A DNA stretch of 64,000 nt from Glandiceps talaboti (lineage: Eukaryota > Hemichordata > Enteropneusta > Spengelidae), in NCBI RefSeq assembly GCF_964340395.1, contig NC_135555.1, forward strand, positions 13,523,246-13,587,245, given 5' to 3'. The notes below the pieces were generated by a model. That model was not told the DNA's origin. It did not search any database and was given only the letters and a program-made list of their open reading frames with translations. The position numbers and the translations under genes are program-made. Each line of letters opens with the position of its first letter. The first letter of the stretch is position 1. Shown here piece by piece: positions 10,713-24,700 of the stretch.

Positions 10713-13700
10713 CTGTAAGTATTAAGTAAATGAGAAAAAAAAGGAGGATGAAAACAAAAGAAATGAGATGAATGTTACGTAAGTCAACAGACAATCTACA
10801 GGGTTTTTATGGCACAAAACACAGGCATTGAGGCTTTACAATTGGAAGGAAGTCATAGAAAGAACCTGCAGGCAAGCTTGGCTTTGTTCTCGGTCAAATC
10901 TAAATGTTTCCCCGTAATTACCACACAAACATTTGACACTCTCTCTTTGTGCATCTATTGTGTGCTATAACACTGGTTATTGTCGCACACAATAACTCAG
11001 GTGCTTCAAATTTTATCACCGAGATTATTATATTTCTTAAGTAGTATGGTGTAGCTTTGTAATGATGTGAAATTTGACAGCCGTGTCATATCGACATACC
11101 AAAGGCAAAGAAATATGGATGACTGAAGTTGAAAAAAAGAATTTGTCGCCCATCGATGGATAAGTCGGTCAACCATAAACACAATACACCAGAAAAATCA
11201 TCAACTTGAACCAGGTCAGCTTGAAAAGTAACTGGTACCTTGCTAGTTCAATTATTGTACACTGGCCACACAATTTCAAAAGTCTGAATCCTGACACGTC
11301 AGTTTTTAAAAACTTTTCTGGACATTTTGTCTTACAAGTTTACAATAAAAATAAAACCCACTGTAAATCATTGAATTTTAGAATCAAAAGAAAGATCTAG
11401 TTGTTGCCATGGAGGTTATCATTCTGAAAAAAAAAAACCCTGAAAAAGTTCAAAAATTTCATCAAAAATTACAAATGTTTCACTTCACGTAGGAACTGAA
11501 AATTCATGACTGATCCTGGACATGGCAATATCCATGTCCTAAGGATTTTTTAAGAGATCTCACTGTCAGGGACACTGAAGGTCTGGGTAGGTGTCTTCAA
11601 GTTGTCATTCACATTATCAGTATGAATGAAGTATAATGCAATGAACACTACAACCTATGACCAAATAAAGTCATGTTATCATTACTTTCTCAAAACAAAA
11701 TAATTAGCCACAAATAGCTGGCAAATTCACTAGATCATAACTTTGTAACCCTTGAGTAAATTCCTAGGACAACCTAGCTAATTTGAAATGCAGTCATTGG
11801 CTATGTAAACTTGGTAGACTGAGTATACCTTGTACCCTATGGCACAAACACTAATTAAAACACTAACTGCGGTAAAACTTGTAAATGAAAGGGGCATAAG
11901 CCAATTTCTGGTTTTTGTTGTTGTTCATCTTATTTATTTATTTATTTATTTATCTATCTATCTATTTATTTATTTTTGTTTATTTTATCAGGGGGGGGGG
12001 GGGGGGCTTTGCTGCACACAAACAGGTTTCTAGTTGTACAGTATTCTATTTACTAAATGCATACTTTAAACACTTCTCTATTGCCAGAACTCACAGCCGA
12101 TATTTAAAGAGCCATATTTCAATCCTTGGTCATCGCGGTTATCTTAATGAGGTTATTCTTCAGCGCTGGCCCAAGTATCTCTAATCCATTTAGATGGTGG
12201 TTTTGAATTCATGATTTCCCCATGAAAGATAGGAAAATCAAAATTCAAAATCCTACTCATCTCGATTCAAGGCTATCAGAAATTTGGTTTTCACATGTAA
12301 ATCCTAATGTGAAAAGGGCCTTTAAACACAATATATAAATGACGCAATGTCATAATTTCAGTATACATCTCCTAAAAATTCAAGGAAACTCAAATAATGT
12401 CATTAACTGTCCTATCAATGAAGACTAAGTTTTGACCTTCATCAAGGGCATACATGAAAGCAATCATATCTAATCAGTGTTTTACAAAGTGGAAACCCAC
12501 CTGAGCAAACTTTCTTAGTGTGTGTGTACCACTATTGAAGGTTCCATCATCTCAATCCCACACATTCAACAAAGTGTGCATACATACATAATACAATTTG
12601 CTATACTAGTGTGCCAAGGTCTTCATATGTTTGTAGTAAAATGAGTTCAAAAAACGGCTTAAGTTTCTTTACACTTAGTCATTTTTTGTGTCTAAGTATC
12701 TATCAATCCTAGTTTTGACAAGGACCACATTTTAAGTGTCCATGTGTCCACGGATTTGAATACACTTGTCTACCTATATTTACAACAATGTCAGTCATAG
12801 AAGGCAGTCTGTTTTATAGTTAGTCATCAACCACCGTCTTTGTTACTGACAAAGTAGTTATTTACTTACATTGAAAGTAAACAGGAAAACAAACTTAAAG
12901 TTTTTTTCACTGAACAAGAAATGGACATTATTGCCAGCAATTTACTCCAACTACTTGATTGGTGACAAAGTGTGGAAGTTCTTTGTAAGAGCAGGAAGTT
13001 ACTCACTCTAACAACACAGGTTTGACTGGACATTTGCTACAAGTGGATGTTTTCTTTTACAGGATTTTTTGATTATTCGTCATTTGGAAAATACATGTAT
13101 TGATATTTTAGTGTCAATTGGAAATTATATCTGACTAAAGTTTATTTGGTTTTGTTTCTAATGTTTGAGCTGTTTTGAACAGTTCATTGACATTTACATC
13201 AGCACACATCACACGTACACTGTCATTTGTTCAAATCTCAGAACTTGCCAGAACCCTGAATAAATCTTACTTTCTAATTCAATAAAGTTGTTTCATGGCA
13301 TGGCACAACAGAATCCTTCAGACCCAGAAATTTTGATAGTATGAGGCCTGACAATTCGAAATTATTCAGCAAAATTGAATGTATTTTCCTCATTCAGAAA
13401 AGGAAAATATGAATCATCTAAAGGGCCTGGTCACTTAGAGTCAAAATAGAGAAATTACAAAACTCTTAGGGTCAGGAGTATTTTGCAGCTGAGTGAAAAC
13501 AAATATTGGAGACAAATGTCATTATACTAGCACATGCACAAAATCCTTGACGATTTTTAACTTTGAAATTTTTGGCTCATATTTTGAGTACCACATAACC
13601 AGTGATGTAGACGTGCATTGCTATGATGTAGAATGACCAGGGTATAAAGCCTATATATTTTGTTTGAACATGTTCTACTTGGCTTGTGTGTTGTATAATA

Positions 13701-15686
13701 CTGTTTAGTTCATACATATATCAAGTCTTTGGGCTATGTATACAGAATCTTGTACCCTGGCCACTTTAGTTACTCATAATGATTTTGGTAACTTGTGTTG
13801 CATGTTAAGGAATGGGCTAGCTCAGAAGTGCTTGCAATATTGAGAATTCAGTGAAATCTATTCCTGATAGTGATGAAGCACCACCAGTTGGCAATGTATA
13901 ATACTACATCATATCTAGGTTGTAGAACTGGTAAATAACGGTTATTGCCAAAGTCACCAAACAGGTCTGTACCCTCGAGACTTGAGTCTAGACGCTATCC
14001 ATGGCTCTGAATTTGTGGTGAAGGATATCTTTAGATTTAGTCACAGACTACCTTGAGACTTGTCTTGGTTTGTTTACGAACATTTAGTAAATGAGCAAGA
14101 CAAGTCTCTGGGTTACAAACAGGTGGAAACATCTCTTGTATAAAAATACATAAATGGCAGCCACCATGAAGTAGTGTTACCTGCACCTACTGGGTAGAAA
14201 ATGCAATATCTATGCTAACCACTCCGCAGTTATTTTAAGGACACTCATAGACACTCTGATAGACACAAATACATTGTAGAACATATTTATGGCACCCAAT
14301 ATTGAGTTGGGTTTACTTTGTTGATGCACAGTCCATCTATAAGTGATAAGGGGACTGTGGAAATATATGTTTACAACACAAATATGGCTGCCATGGTAAA
14401 GTTTGGATACCAAAACATTCTTGGTTGAAATACATCTTCAAGAACACATGGCAGTCATAGCTAAGTTTAGTAACATAGACTTTTGTATGAGTTTAGACAC
14501 CGACCAGTGTTTTCCACTTTAATCCATACAAGCATATCTTAGTGATGAATGGCATTATACACATGGCAGTCATAGCTAAGTTTAGTAACATTTAGACTTT
14601 TGTCCGAGTTTAGACACCGGACGAGTATTTTCCACTTTAATCTATACAAGCCTACATATTAGTGATGAATGGCATCATAATTTTTTATGCGAAGAATTTT
14701 TACAAGAAAAACAAAACAAGTGCTCATTCATCAACGGCCTAAAATGTTTTTCTTACTCAGAGCCATTCACGGTAATCAATCTAGAACGATTAAAAAGTTG
14801 AAACGTGACACTTTATGAGTAGGAAATTAAATGGATCTATAATTGGAAAGTGAAAGAATTTATTTGATGGTTGACTGGCTTCGAAGACAAGTCTTATACA
14901 GAGTGTTCATATTAGGGTATATAGCCTCCAGCTATTTGACTATTTCCAGAATCCATCCAAATATAATGCATAGTTTGAAATGAACACTACAGCAGTACGA
15001 AATGAACATGATCCAACACTGAAATGAACATTACCATACACCCACACTATCACATGTTAAACTAAGCAACACCAAAACAAGTTTCTTTTTGGATCGGTAT
15101 GATGTATTGTTAATTTATTCAACATCAATTCTGATGAAGGAGTCTCCATTGTGACATTTTAATTTATAATTATAATCATGTTATGTATGATTGAGTACTT
15201 GTTTATTTTCAATTCACTTAATGGACTACAAATTAATTGAAATTGCCCACATTAATTGGTTGACGCACTTCTAAACTTAATTAAGAGGACACTGCCCCAA
15301 TTTGTAATAAATCATTCAAAGAACAATACACTATCAATAAGAATGTGAGTAATAAACTTATTGTAATTGGCATTTATGACAGTTACCATGGTAGCAAGCC
15401 AACATACAATGCTACCATGGCGACAAGGCAGTAGTTTGCATTATGGCTTATGTTTGGTAAAGTATAGGCTAGTAGATATACAGTCATCTTTCAATGTCTC
15501 TCCTATGTACTTAATTTCTTCACACAAAAATTGATTTTGACAATGTCAAGCTCAAGTTTGACCACTTTGCATTTGTGATATAGAAAAGAGATCCAATGGT
15601 TTCTATGACAACAAATGAATTTGTATTGTATAAAAAACTTTGCAGTACTGAAAGATTTATCAATGTGTACATGCCTTATATATATT

Positions 15687-15731
<45 letters not shown>

Positions 15732-15742
15732 GCACATACACA

Positions 15743-15785
<43 letters not shown>

Positions 15786-18700
15786 TGTGACTCAAGAAAA
15801 CTCAAGTCGAAGGATATCTAATAGTTCTGACTAGAATGCCAACTTTGAATCTCTCAATCGAAACATTGTCTGTTCAGAAGAAACTGTTCAGAAGTCCTGG
15901 TAGGACTATGGTTGCTACGGGAGGGATGTTTTTCAATGCTATGAGCTTCAAGAAGGTGCAATGCCAGGGGAGTCAAGGTAGACTACAGGATTCCTGTGCC
16001 ACTATGGGTCCATGTCAGGGTTAAAGTGCTACATACAAACTACTACTGTTATCATTCTAATGCAATTGCCATTTGTTTTCAATACCTTCCAAGTTTTGCG
16101 TGAATATCACTACTGCCCAAATAAATTGTGGGGTGGAGTGGGATGTTACATGTATGTGTGCTACTCAGGGGGGGGGGGGGGGGAGGAGAGGTTGTCACCT
16201 GACCGTACCCTGGGTTTAGCAGTAAAATCGTTGTTATTGATGGCATGGCGTTCAGTCTTTGTTCTATAAAATCACCCATAATTAAAGAGGTCGACCTGTC
16301 TTTCCACCATTTCATGATGAAAATGTTATTTCAAACGTACTAAAGACAAAAACAAAACTAAATCTCAATGTAACAATATAAGCGATGTAATCTCACACAA
16401 TACATCTTGCATGGAACTGGATGACTATTGCCAAACTTAACCCATCACAAGATTTGCACTGTTGGCTTACAGTTGTAGTTTGAATTTACAAAAAAAATCA
16501 AAAAAATCAAAATGTCTGTTAGGATAGCTGAAATAGTGTAGTAGTATTTAGTTCTACCAAGACTACAGGTATAGGCTACTAAGAAAAGGTTGGATACTTG
16601 TAATATTTAAGAACACATTTGATGCTTTACAGGGGACGATGTTGACAACTCTGAGTGCTATCGCGACAAAAATTCTTTCTTTTTTAACATTGTTTTCTTT
16701 ATTACAAGTTCCAAGAAAACTAGAAAACTTTTGCAAAATTACATCCCTGAGAACAAACTGTTTATGTCTTCTGAAACAAATGCTGACTCATGTTGCTATA
16801 TTTACATGGTGCGATATCCAACACGACTCTGGTCCACAAAAATAAACAAACCTTGCAAAGACAAGCATCTCAATCTTGAAAACTATGTCAACTTTTTTTT
16901 TTGCTTTTGTATTTAAATATCTTTTTTTTTTGTCTGTAAAATCCTTGGCAATTTTGGCATATTAAAACTAATCCCCTGATTACACAAAGCAGGAAATAAG
17001 ACCCAGAAATGCCATAAATTTTCACAAATGAGTCTGGTTCTATCATGCATGGTGTGCATACGGTAATCTCTACTTTGGGCTTTAGTATGTATTCAAATAC
17101 AGCCACCCTTATAAGTCATTGCTCTCTGAGTGCTCTATACTTTATTGACACTATTAAACCAACACACGAAGTTCACTTTCATTGTTGAAAACAATTCCAA
17201 AATTGACACGAGGTGAATACTTAGAAATGGGTCTCTAGATATCTCATCAGGAAGCCAGGGGGTGGCTGTCTTTTGGGGGGAGGGCGATAGAATCTACAAA
17301 CGGTTGGAGATGACCGACTATCGAAAGGAAATACTAGTAAGTCCCTCTCTGTCAGTTACTTTTGTCAGCTATGTAGTGTTCAATAATCACCAGCTAGTAC
17401 CATTGTATGTTGCTAATCCTCTTGGCGAGAACAAAGAACACTTTCTTGTCTGCAGATTATCAGTTCCAAGGATTATGTAAAACAAGTGTGTAGAACAATA
17501 GAGGGGTTTGCATTCAAAGCCCTTCTTTGTACTTTTCACCATCCTTGTTCATTTCAGTGTTCACCAATAATCGTTAAATGTACTATCTCCACACAATTAA
17601 ATCATCTTTTCTCTTTTATTACATAATCCTGTAAGACTTTTTTTTCTTGGGAATTCCGTCACTTATCAAGTTAAGATGAGGTGAAAGTGACAGTGGTGTG
17701 GTGCTAATGAGTAGCTCAGATCACAGAGCTGTCACATTTCATGCGTTAGAGAGATAGACAGACAGACGGACTGATAGACAGACAGACTGTAAAAGTTTGA
17801 CGTGACAAGCCATAAATTCTCAAGACTGTATTTGGGAATACTGCCACTTATCAAGTTAAGATGAGGTGAAAGTGACAGTGGTGTGGTGCTAATGAGTAGC
17901 TGAGATCACAGAGCTGTCACATTTTGATGTGTTACTGTTAGAGAGAGAGAGACAGACAGAAAGACAGACAGATTTTAAAAGTTTGACGTGACATGCCATA
18001 AATTTGCAAGACTTTACAGGGGAAATCATCACTTTAACAAGAAAGGAAGGTGACAGGATACTGTGGAGCTAATGAGTAACTGAGATCAGACCTGTTGCAT
18101 TTCATTGCACTGACATAATTGCATTAATTGACAGGCAGACAGACTTTACAATTTTGATGTGACAAGTCATAAATTCTCAAGACTTTATTAGGGAATTCTG
18201 TCGCTTATCAAGTTAAGATGAGGTGAGAGTGACAGTGGTGTGGCACTAATGAGTAGCTGAGATCACAGAGCTGTCACATTTTGTTGTGTTATTTGCCATT
18301 TTGGATAAAAAAAATATGTAATATAATAACAGAACCGCATCACAACTTCAAGCAAATACCAGTGTGGGTAATCAGGTTCATTGCATTCATGCTTGCTGTC
18401 TTTGTACTGTCAATCCATATGCTCATGAAAGTACAACCACGAAGAACATGTCAAGCACTCATGCAAATACCCCAAGTACACCACACTTGTACTCTGGCAT
18501 CATGGGATTTCTGTCATCGTATTCCATAGTTCTATCAATACTGTCAAAAGTTTTAGCTACTACGGTTGAATTTGTGTATTGTCACAGGGTCAGTATACTC
18601 TGACAAGAGTTGAGATAATATCGAAGATGAGAAACACTTTTTATTTGTTTGTCCTCTTTATGAAGAACTCCATGATATATAAAGAAAATCCACTATCGGA

Positions 18701-21700
18701 TTATAAATTTTTTGAGGTTTATGAACAATTGAAATCCTACTGTTATAAGAAATATTTTATTTTATGCTTTTGAAAAAGGAGCATTCTTTCTACAAGACAT
18801 GGAATAAGTACATCATTTTCCTATTGTTAACTTTTGCATTTTACTCTTTGAATTCCTAAAATTATGTTTTACACTACGTATGTGTTATGCCTTTGACCTT
18901 TGACCCTTGATGTTATCTTGACTTTTTTCGAGATTGTACAGTGGGTCAGTAGACAGAAGTGCTTATTGACTTATAAACATATATGATAAGAGTTGGCTTT
19001 GACCTAAATATGAGTGTTATACTATTACTAGAGAACAGACATAACATTACACCAAGAGATGAAGAATTCTGACACAGAATACAATGTTTTTTGTACCTTC
19101 CTACATTCTCTCCTCGGTCTCTCTTTGGATAATTCTTCCATTTTACCGTCTTTGGTCCATAAACACAGCATTCCATCTTCTCCTCCTGTTAGCAGACTTT
19201 CCGTCTGTGTTATCGACAAAAAAATGTCGGTCAAAATGAGAACATTCATAGATGTACATGTCATGATGAAATGTTGATACTATTTACATTAGTACACAAC
19301 TCCTGGTATTAAAACTTAAGCCATTTTAAATGTCATAGTAATTTTTTTGTTGAGACGTAAGACTAAAGGTACATCAAATGTTATAAAGTAATTCACCTTA
19401 AAGTTATAAGTAGTCAGTCTGGGAGATTAAACATTTTATTTTGTAATATAGGAAAGTGAAAAATTAGTCACTTTGAAACTGTAGATTTGGAGACATTAAC
19501 ATGGCGTAATTAACACTATTGCATGATAATGGTCCCCTGAAAACATAGAAATCATCAAAAATGTACTGTTGCAAAGTACCTATATTTCAATGTCCTATTT
19601 GATGCTTGGAACCATGAACATTATATTTTCCATTTGTGATATGGCTGAAATGTTCCATTTGGTAAAGTGCACAACAGTATCGTGGAACTAGAGACATGTG
19701 CCTGTGTTATGGTTTGGAAATATATTTGTTGTGTTTATCAACAAATGTGTTGATTTCACACTACAGGTCTCACTATTATGTCCTTGCACACTATACCAAA
19801 TACACTGCATTCCAAATTCACAATGAGATATGGATTTGGGGATTTTTTTTGTTGTTGTTGTATAATTTTCTCCTGCGATAAAAGCTGCATTTTAAAATTT
19901 CATGAAAATAAGATACCAGGTATCAATTTCCAAAATCCACCTGACCTAATTTCTACACCTAACACAACTTAATTTGCATATTTGTGACATTATTTGCATA
20001 GATAATTGCAAGTATGAAATATTCATGCATCATTATCAATGACACTTTTTGCCAAGTAAACTCCAAACTGAGTGACTACTTACTGTGTTGTCCCACTGCA
20101 AACATCTGACCACAGACCCATGGCCGCCATTAAGTGTGCCGACTGGGTGTAGGATTTCCTTTCCTACTGTTAAAAGTCGAAGATTACCGCTGTAAAAAAT
20201 AACAATTAAATTGATCAAAATATGCAGGTTTACAATATTAGCTAACCACACATTGTCAAAATTAGATATTGCTAGCCTCACCTTATCTCCCTGCTATCAG
20301 TCAGAAAAAGAATGATTATGTGCATAATTCTGAACAGTACATTTCAATGGAATTTCTGTAATTACATTTACATATGGTATAACAACTTTTTAAAATATGA
20401 ATTTGATAATAACAATAATTCAAAAATTAGGAGTAGTTTTCATCATTCACATTTCAGTTTGATCAAAATGTCAAACAAAATACACAAAAAGTTGCACAAA
20501 TCACCATCTCCTATTTGACAAAAAACTGATACTATGAACTACTACACTTTCATTTTTTTCATTGGTGTGGTTTTCTGCTAAGTAAAATCTCTTGAAAATA
20601 CTGTTTATTCACAGATATATCATGCATACTACCTATAAAATCTGCGAAAATTAGGTCCAAAGTAGGATAATTTCTGTTTGGAGTCAAAATTTAACCCCTT
20701 GAAAATATAGCATTTTGCAGTATATGTATTTCTGTGATGTCACAGCACAGTTATAGGTTTAATGTACACAAGTATGTAGTCAAGTGACAGTCCTTGATGT
20801 ACAGAAAAAGGAAAGTTCTGAAAAATTTGCACAAAAATTCACAATTGAAAAAAAAGAAGTGATATGCGTATTTCTGCAGAGTCATGCTATAAATTTACTG
20901 CAGGCAATACGTCGTCAAGTAGAAGTACTTGAAATTTGTCTACAGTTTCAACTCAACTCCGAGAATGATATCAGATAGTGGTACAGAATGAAAGCTAATA
21001 AATATCCTAGTCAAAAGCTGAAACCATACTTCAAACGAAAACACTTCATATTCTCTCAGAGCCATCTAAAGTTTGACACTCACAACGATAACTACAGCTC
21101 TATTTTTGGCCTTGGAGACGTAACTTGACGCCAAATTTCCGTAACTGATCTCAAACTCTGTTTATGAACTCTAGTAGCTATACATATGCATGTATTGAAG
21201 TATTAATCAATCTCAAATTTTCAAAGGATTTGAATTTCGCCGACTTTTGTTATTAGTCATAGCGGTTCTACTTTCACTGGTTTGTGATACACCAAAATAT
21301 TTGTACAATGTTGTTGTTTCTTCACTGGGGGTATTATTAGCAAAACAAAAATATTACTAAAAATAGTAAAAAATAACTTCCTCCACAGTAGTTGTCAACT
21401 AACCTAACTATCAGAGTAACATGTACATATTAACCATTGGTAACCATTGGTAACCTTTTGGTAAAGTAACTAGTGCTGGAAATCACAGTATTGTTTACTT
21501 AAGGTAGAATGGGCCTTGGAAAGTATCAACTTACCCACTAACAGTCCCCAATACTACTACTTATGTCAATAACCTAAATAGTTACAATTACTGACTTACT
21601 AGTACTACCTAGCAAATACCTAGTACTTACCCACTAGCACTGGCTAATACTACCAATGTCTTTAACCTAAATAGTTACAATTATTGACTAACTAATCTTA

Positions 21701-24700
21701 ACTGACAAAGTAACTATTACTTACCAACCAGTACCAACTAATACTACTGACATCTTTAAAACTTTAACAGTAACTGTGATTCACTAACTAGAACTAACAA
21801 AGTAACAGTTACTAATCCACCAGAATTGGATATACTACTATCACTAACCAGTACTAACTAACAAAGTAACTATTACTTACCCACTAGTACCGGCTAATAC
21901 TACTAACGTCTTTAATCCTGAATGGTAAAAACAGTCTACTAAATACTCAATTTCTACTCCCCTCTCCTGAAAAAACAACGGTAAACAAATAAGTAAGTTG
22001 TGTTAAAACAGTAATACATTGAACAGTGTTAAAAAGAATCAAAATGTCACAATTTTTGTTCTAATGTGACAACATTTCACTGTCTACTAGTGCTTGGCTT
22101 ACTTTCTACAGACAATTTTAAAGCTAATTATCACATCTCAAAAGGATTGCTTATACAAGTTTATAAAAGACAAAATTGAAATCCGAAAACACCAGCTACG
22201 TATTCAATTTATGAATTGTGTGAAGCAAGAGATTCTAGAATGGCATTCTGCAAGCTATAGTACTTCTCGGGACAGTTTTCAACATAAAGAAAAAATGAAA
22301 TTTGTTTTAGACTCTAGAGGGCGCTCTTTGTTCTGATTTCAATACCTTCTGAATCGCTTTACATTTATACAAATATACTTACAGCTAAATTTTGTTTAAC
22401 GTTATCAAACTTTGTAATCCTGGTTGACTGCAAAATACAAACGAGTGTACTTTGATAGTTAGAGTTAACAACAATTATACCACAAAATATACATGATACG
22501 AAATTGATGCAATGAACTTCTCTGTACCAGTTTCACAGCATTATAAACCCCAATACACAAGTACTATGGTAAAAACTTCTATCCCAGGTCAGATCAGAGT
22601 AATAATGTTTTGGCGTCAGTGTACATACTGATTTGGAATACCAACCAAGATGTCTCCTGAAACAACTCTCTACTTGTTCTGTGTGATGAGTTTACATAAC
22701 TGTAGCACTTCCTGTCCCACTGCTTGTGATAGGAGGTAGTGCCTATGTGTAAATGGGGCACAAACTTCTTCACCATAATTACACAGAATGTTTCACATAA
22801 GTCTGCTGTGTGATGTTTCATTTTAGAACAGAACTAAATAAAAAATGAGCAATTTGTTCCCACAGCAACAAAACAGAGACAACGAGATCCATCCATCTAT
22901 TCCTTCATTCATCCATCCTTTGATCAATCCATTCATTCACTCACCCACCCACCACTCCACACTAATGAACAAACAAACACACAGTTCTTACCTCCACTGC
23001 ATCCCATATCATAACTTCTTCTGAGTGTGTTAAACAATACAGGTATTCATTGTTAGCACCACACCAGTCTAGTCGACTCTGTCAACAAAATGATACATCA
23101 TTTACATGTCAACATTATCTGGAATTTTGTTTATTTTCAACAGAATGAAATGACTTTTTAAATCGGAAATTGAAGGTTACAGCTACTTTTCAAACAGCAA
23201 GGAAATATCAAATACAAACATAAACTTGAATGTGAACAACACATAGAACCCTTGTAGCAAAGAATGTAATATGCTATATTCCAATTATTGAAAAAACAAA
23301 AGATTGTACTGTTTGGCCACTGATGGTGCTGTTTAGAAGTAGGAGTTTGGTTTGAAGTGAGGATGGCATTCTACTAGACTTACGACTGATGACTCTGAAT
23401 TCAGTGTTGTAACGAGAGCATCTTCTTCGCTTCTTTGACTGATATCAAATACACACACTAGACCATCTGTAGAACCAGTGGCAAGTGCATCAGAATTGGT
23501 GGGATGAAACTTTACCTGTGGAGAATGACACAAAAATTGACATCGTGTATATCGCTTCTATTGTATCTAACATACAAAATAAATGATTTCATTATGAATT
23601 TTTTATCAACAAAAATTTAACATCTATTTTTGAAAATGGCTTAATGCTTTGATTAAAACCTGAGGTAAATGTATGCAAAATATATCACACACATAATATA
23701 GGTACATGTACAAGTGGACCCTCACGCATTACAAATAAAAACAAAAGCATTACACTTAGCAGCCAAGAGGGCAGCATAACACAATCACTTTTACACTACT
23801 GTAAAAGAAATTTGAATGGTGTACGAGTAAAATTTAAATATAAATACATGGGTTTACAAAGTAATATGTAAATTTAATTGTAACAAGTCATGCCTAGAAG
23901 GGATAAAATCTGTAGCCTTATCTGTATCCATGGCAACTGATGTAAATTCTCTGGCACTGCATTATGATACACATGGCAGTGTTGTATTTTGAAGTCAGAC
24001 AAAAATCTCACCAATTTTACTCTCGTAGAATTAATCACAAGCTGTCAATGTAGTAGTCTTCAGCTAACTTTGAATACTGATCTACTTGTCTCAAATTGAT
24101 GGCAAACACTGAACTTTCCTGAAGAAATTTGATATTCAGTTATTTTTCTCGAGAAGACAGTGACAATTTCAATTGAAACATTTAGACGATCAGTAAAATT
24201 TCTCTATATATTATTTTGTATAACGAAATATGACATACTAAGATGTTTCATTTCGTTGATACAATAGATATACTGAACAGAACAGTAGACACTATTCCCA
24301 AATATTTGTCTTATATTTTTGTTCAGCTGAGCAAAATACTTATTATACACAGGGCTTTGTCATTACAAGTCAAAGATGAAAAGTGGTAAAACCCATTTTT
24401 TGGTTGAATATAGAAAAATTTTAGAGAAAAAATATAATTATAATTATGCATGCATGATATATGAAAAATTGAGAGAGAAGAGTAATGGCAACTTTGAATA
24501 TTTTGACCATTGTTGTGTGAATGATAGAGACGCGTCTTTGTATTGACGTAGAATGACCAGGGTAAAAGTCTTGTTCAAACAGGTTCAACTTGGACTAAAT
24601 ATGGCACCATGGTTTTTTTGGCAGATGCCTAAAAAATGTGACATCAGTCAGCCAGCCATATTGAAAGTTACAGATGTCATCCCTTCAACTTTATACTCCA

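Noticed and set aside
21100-21200. Open minus-strand stretch considered as a WDR89 exon
   Set aside because: The peptide does not match the protein, and the missing blade is fully supplied by exons 9 and 10.
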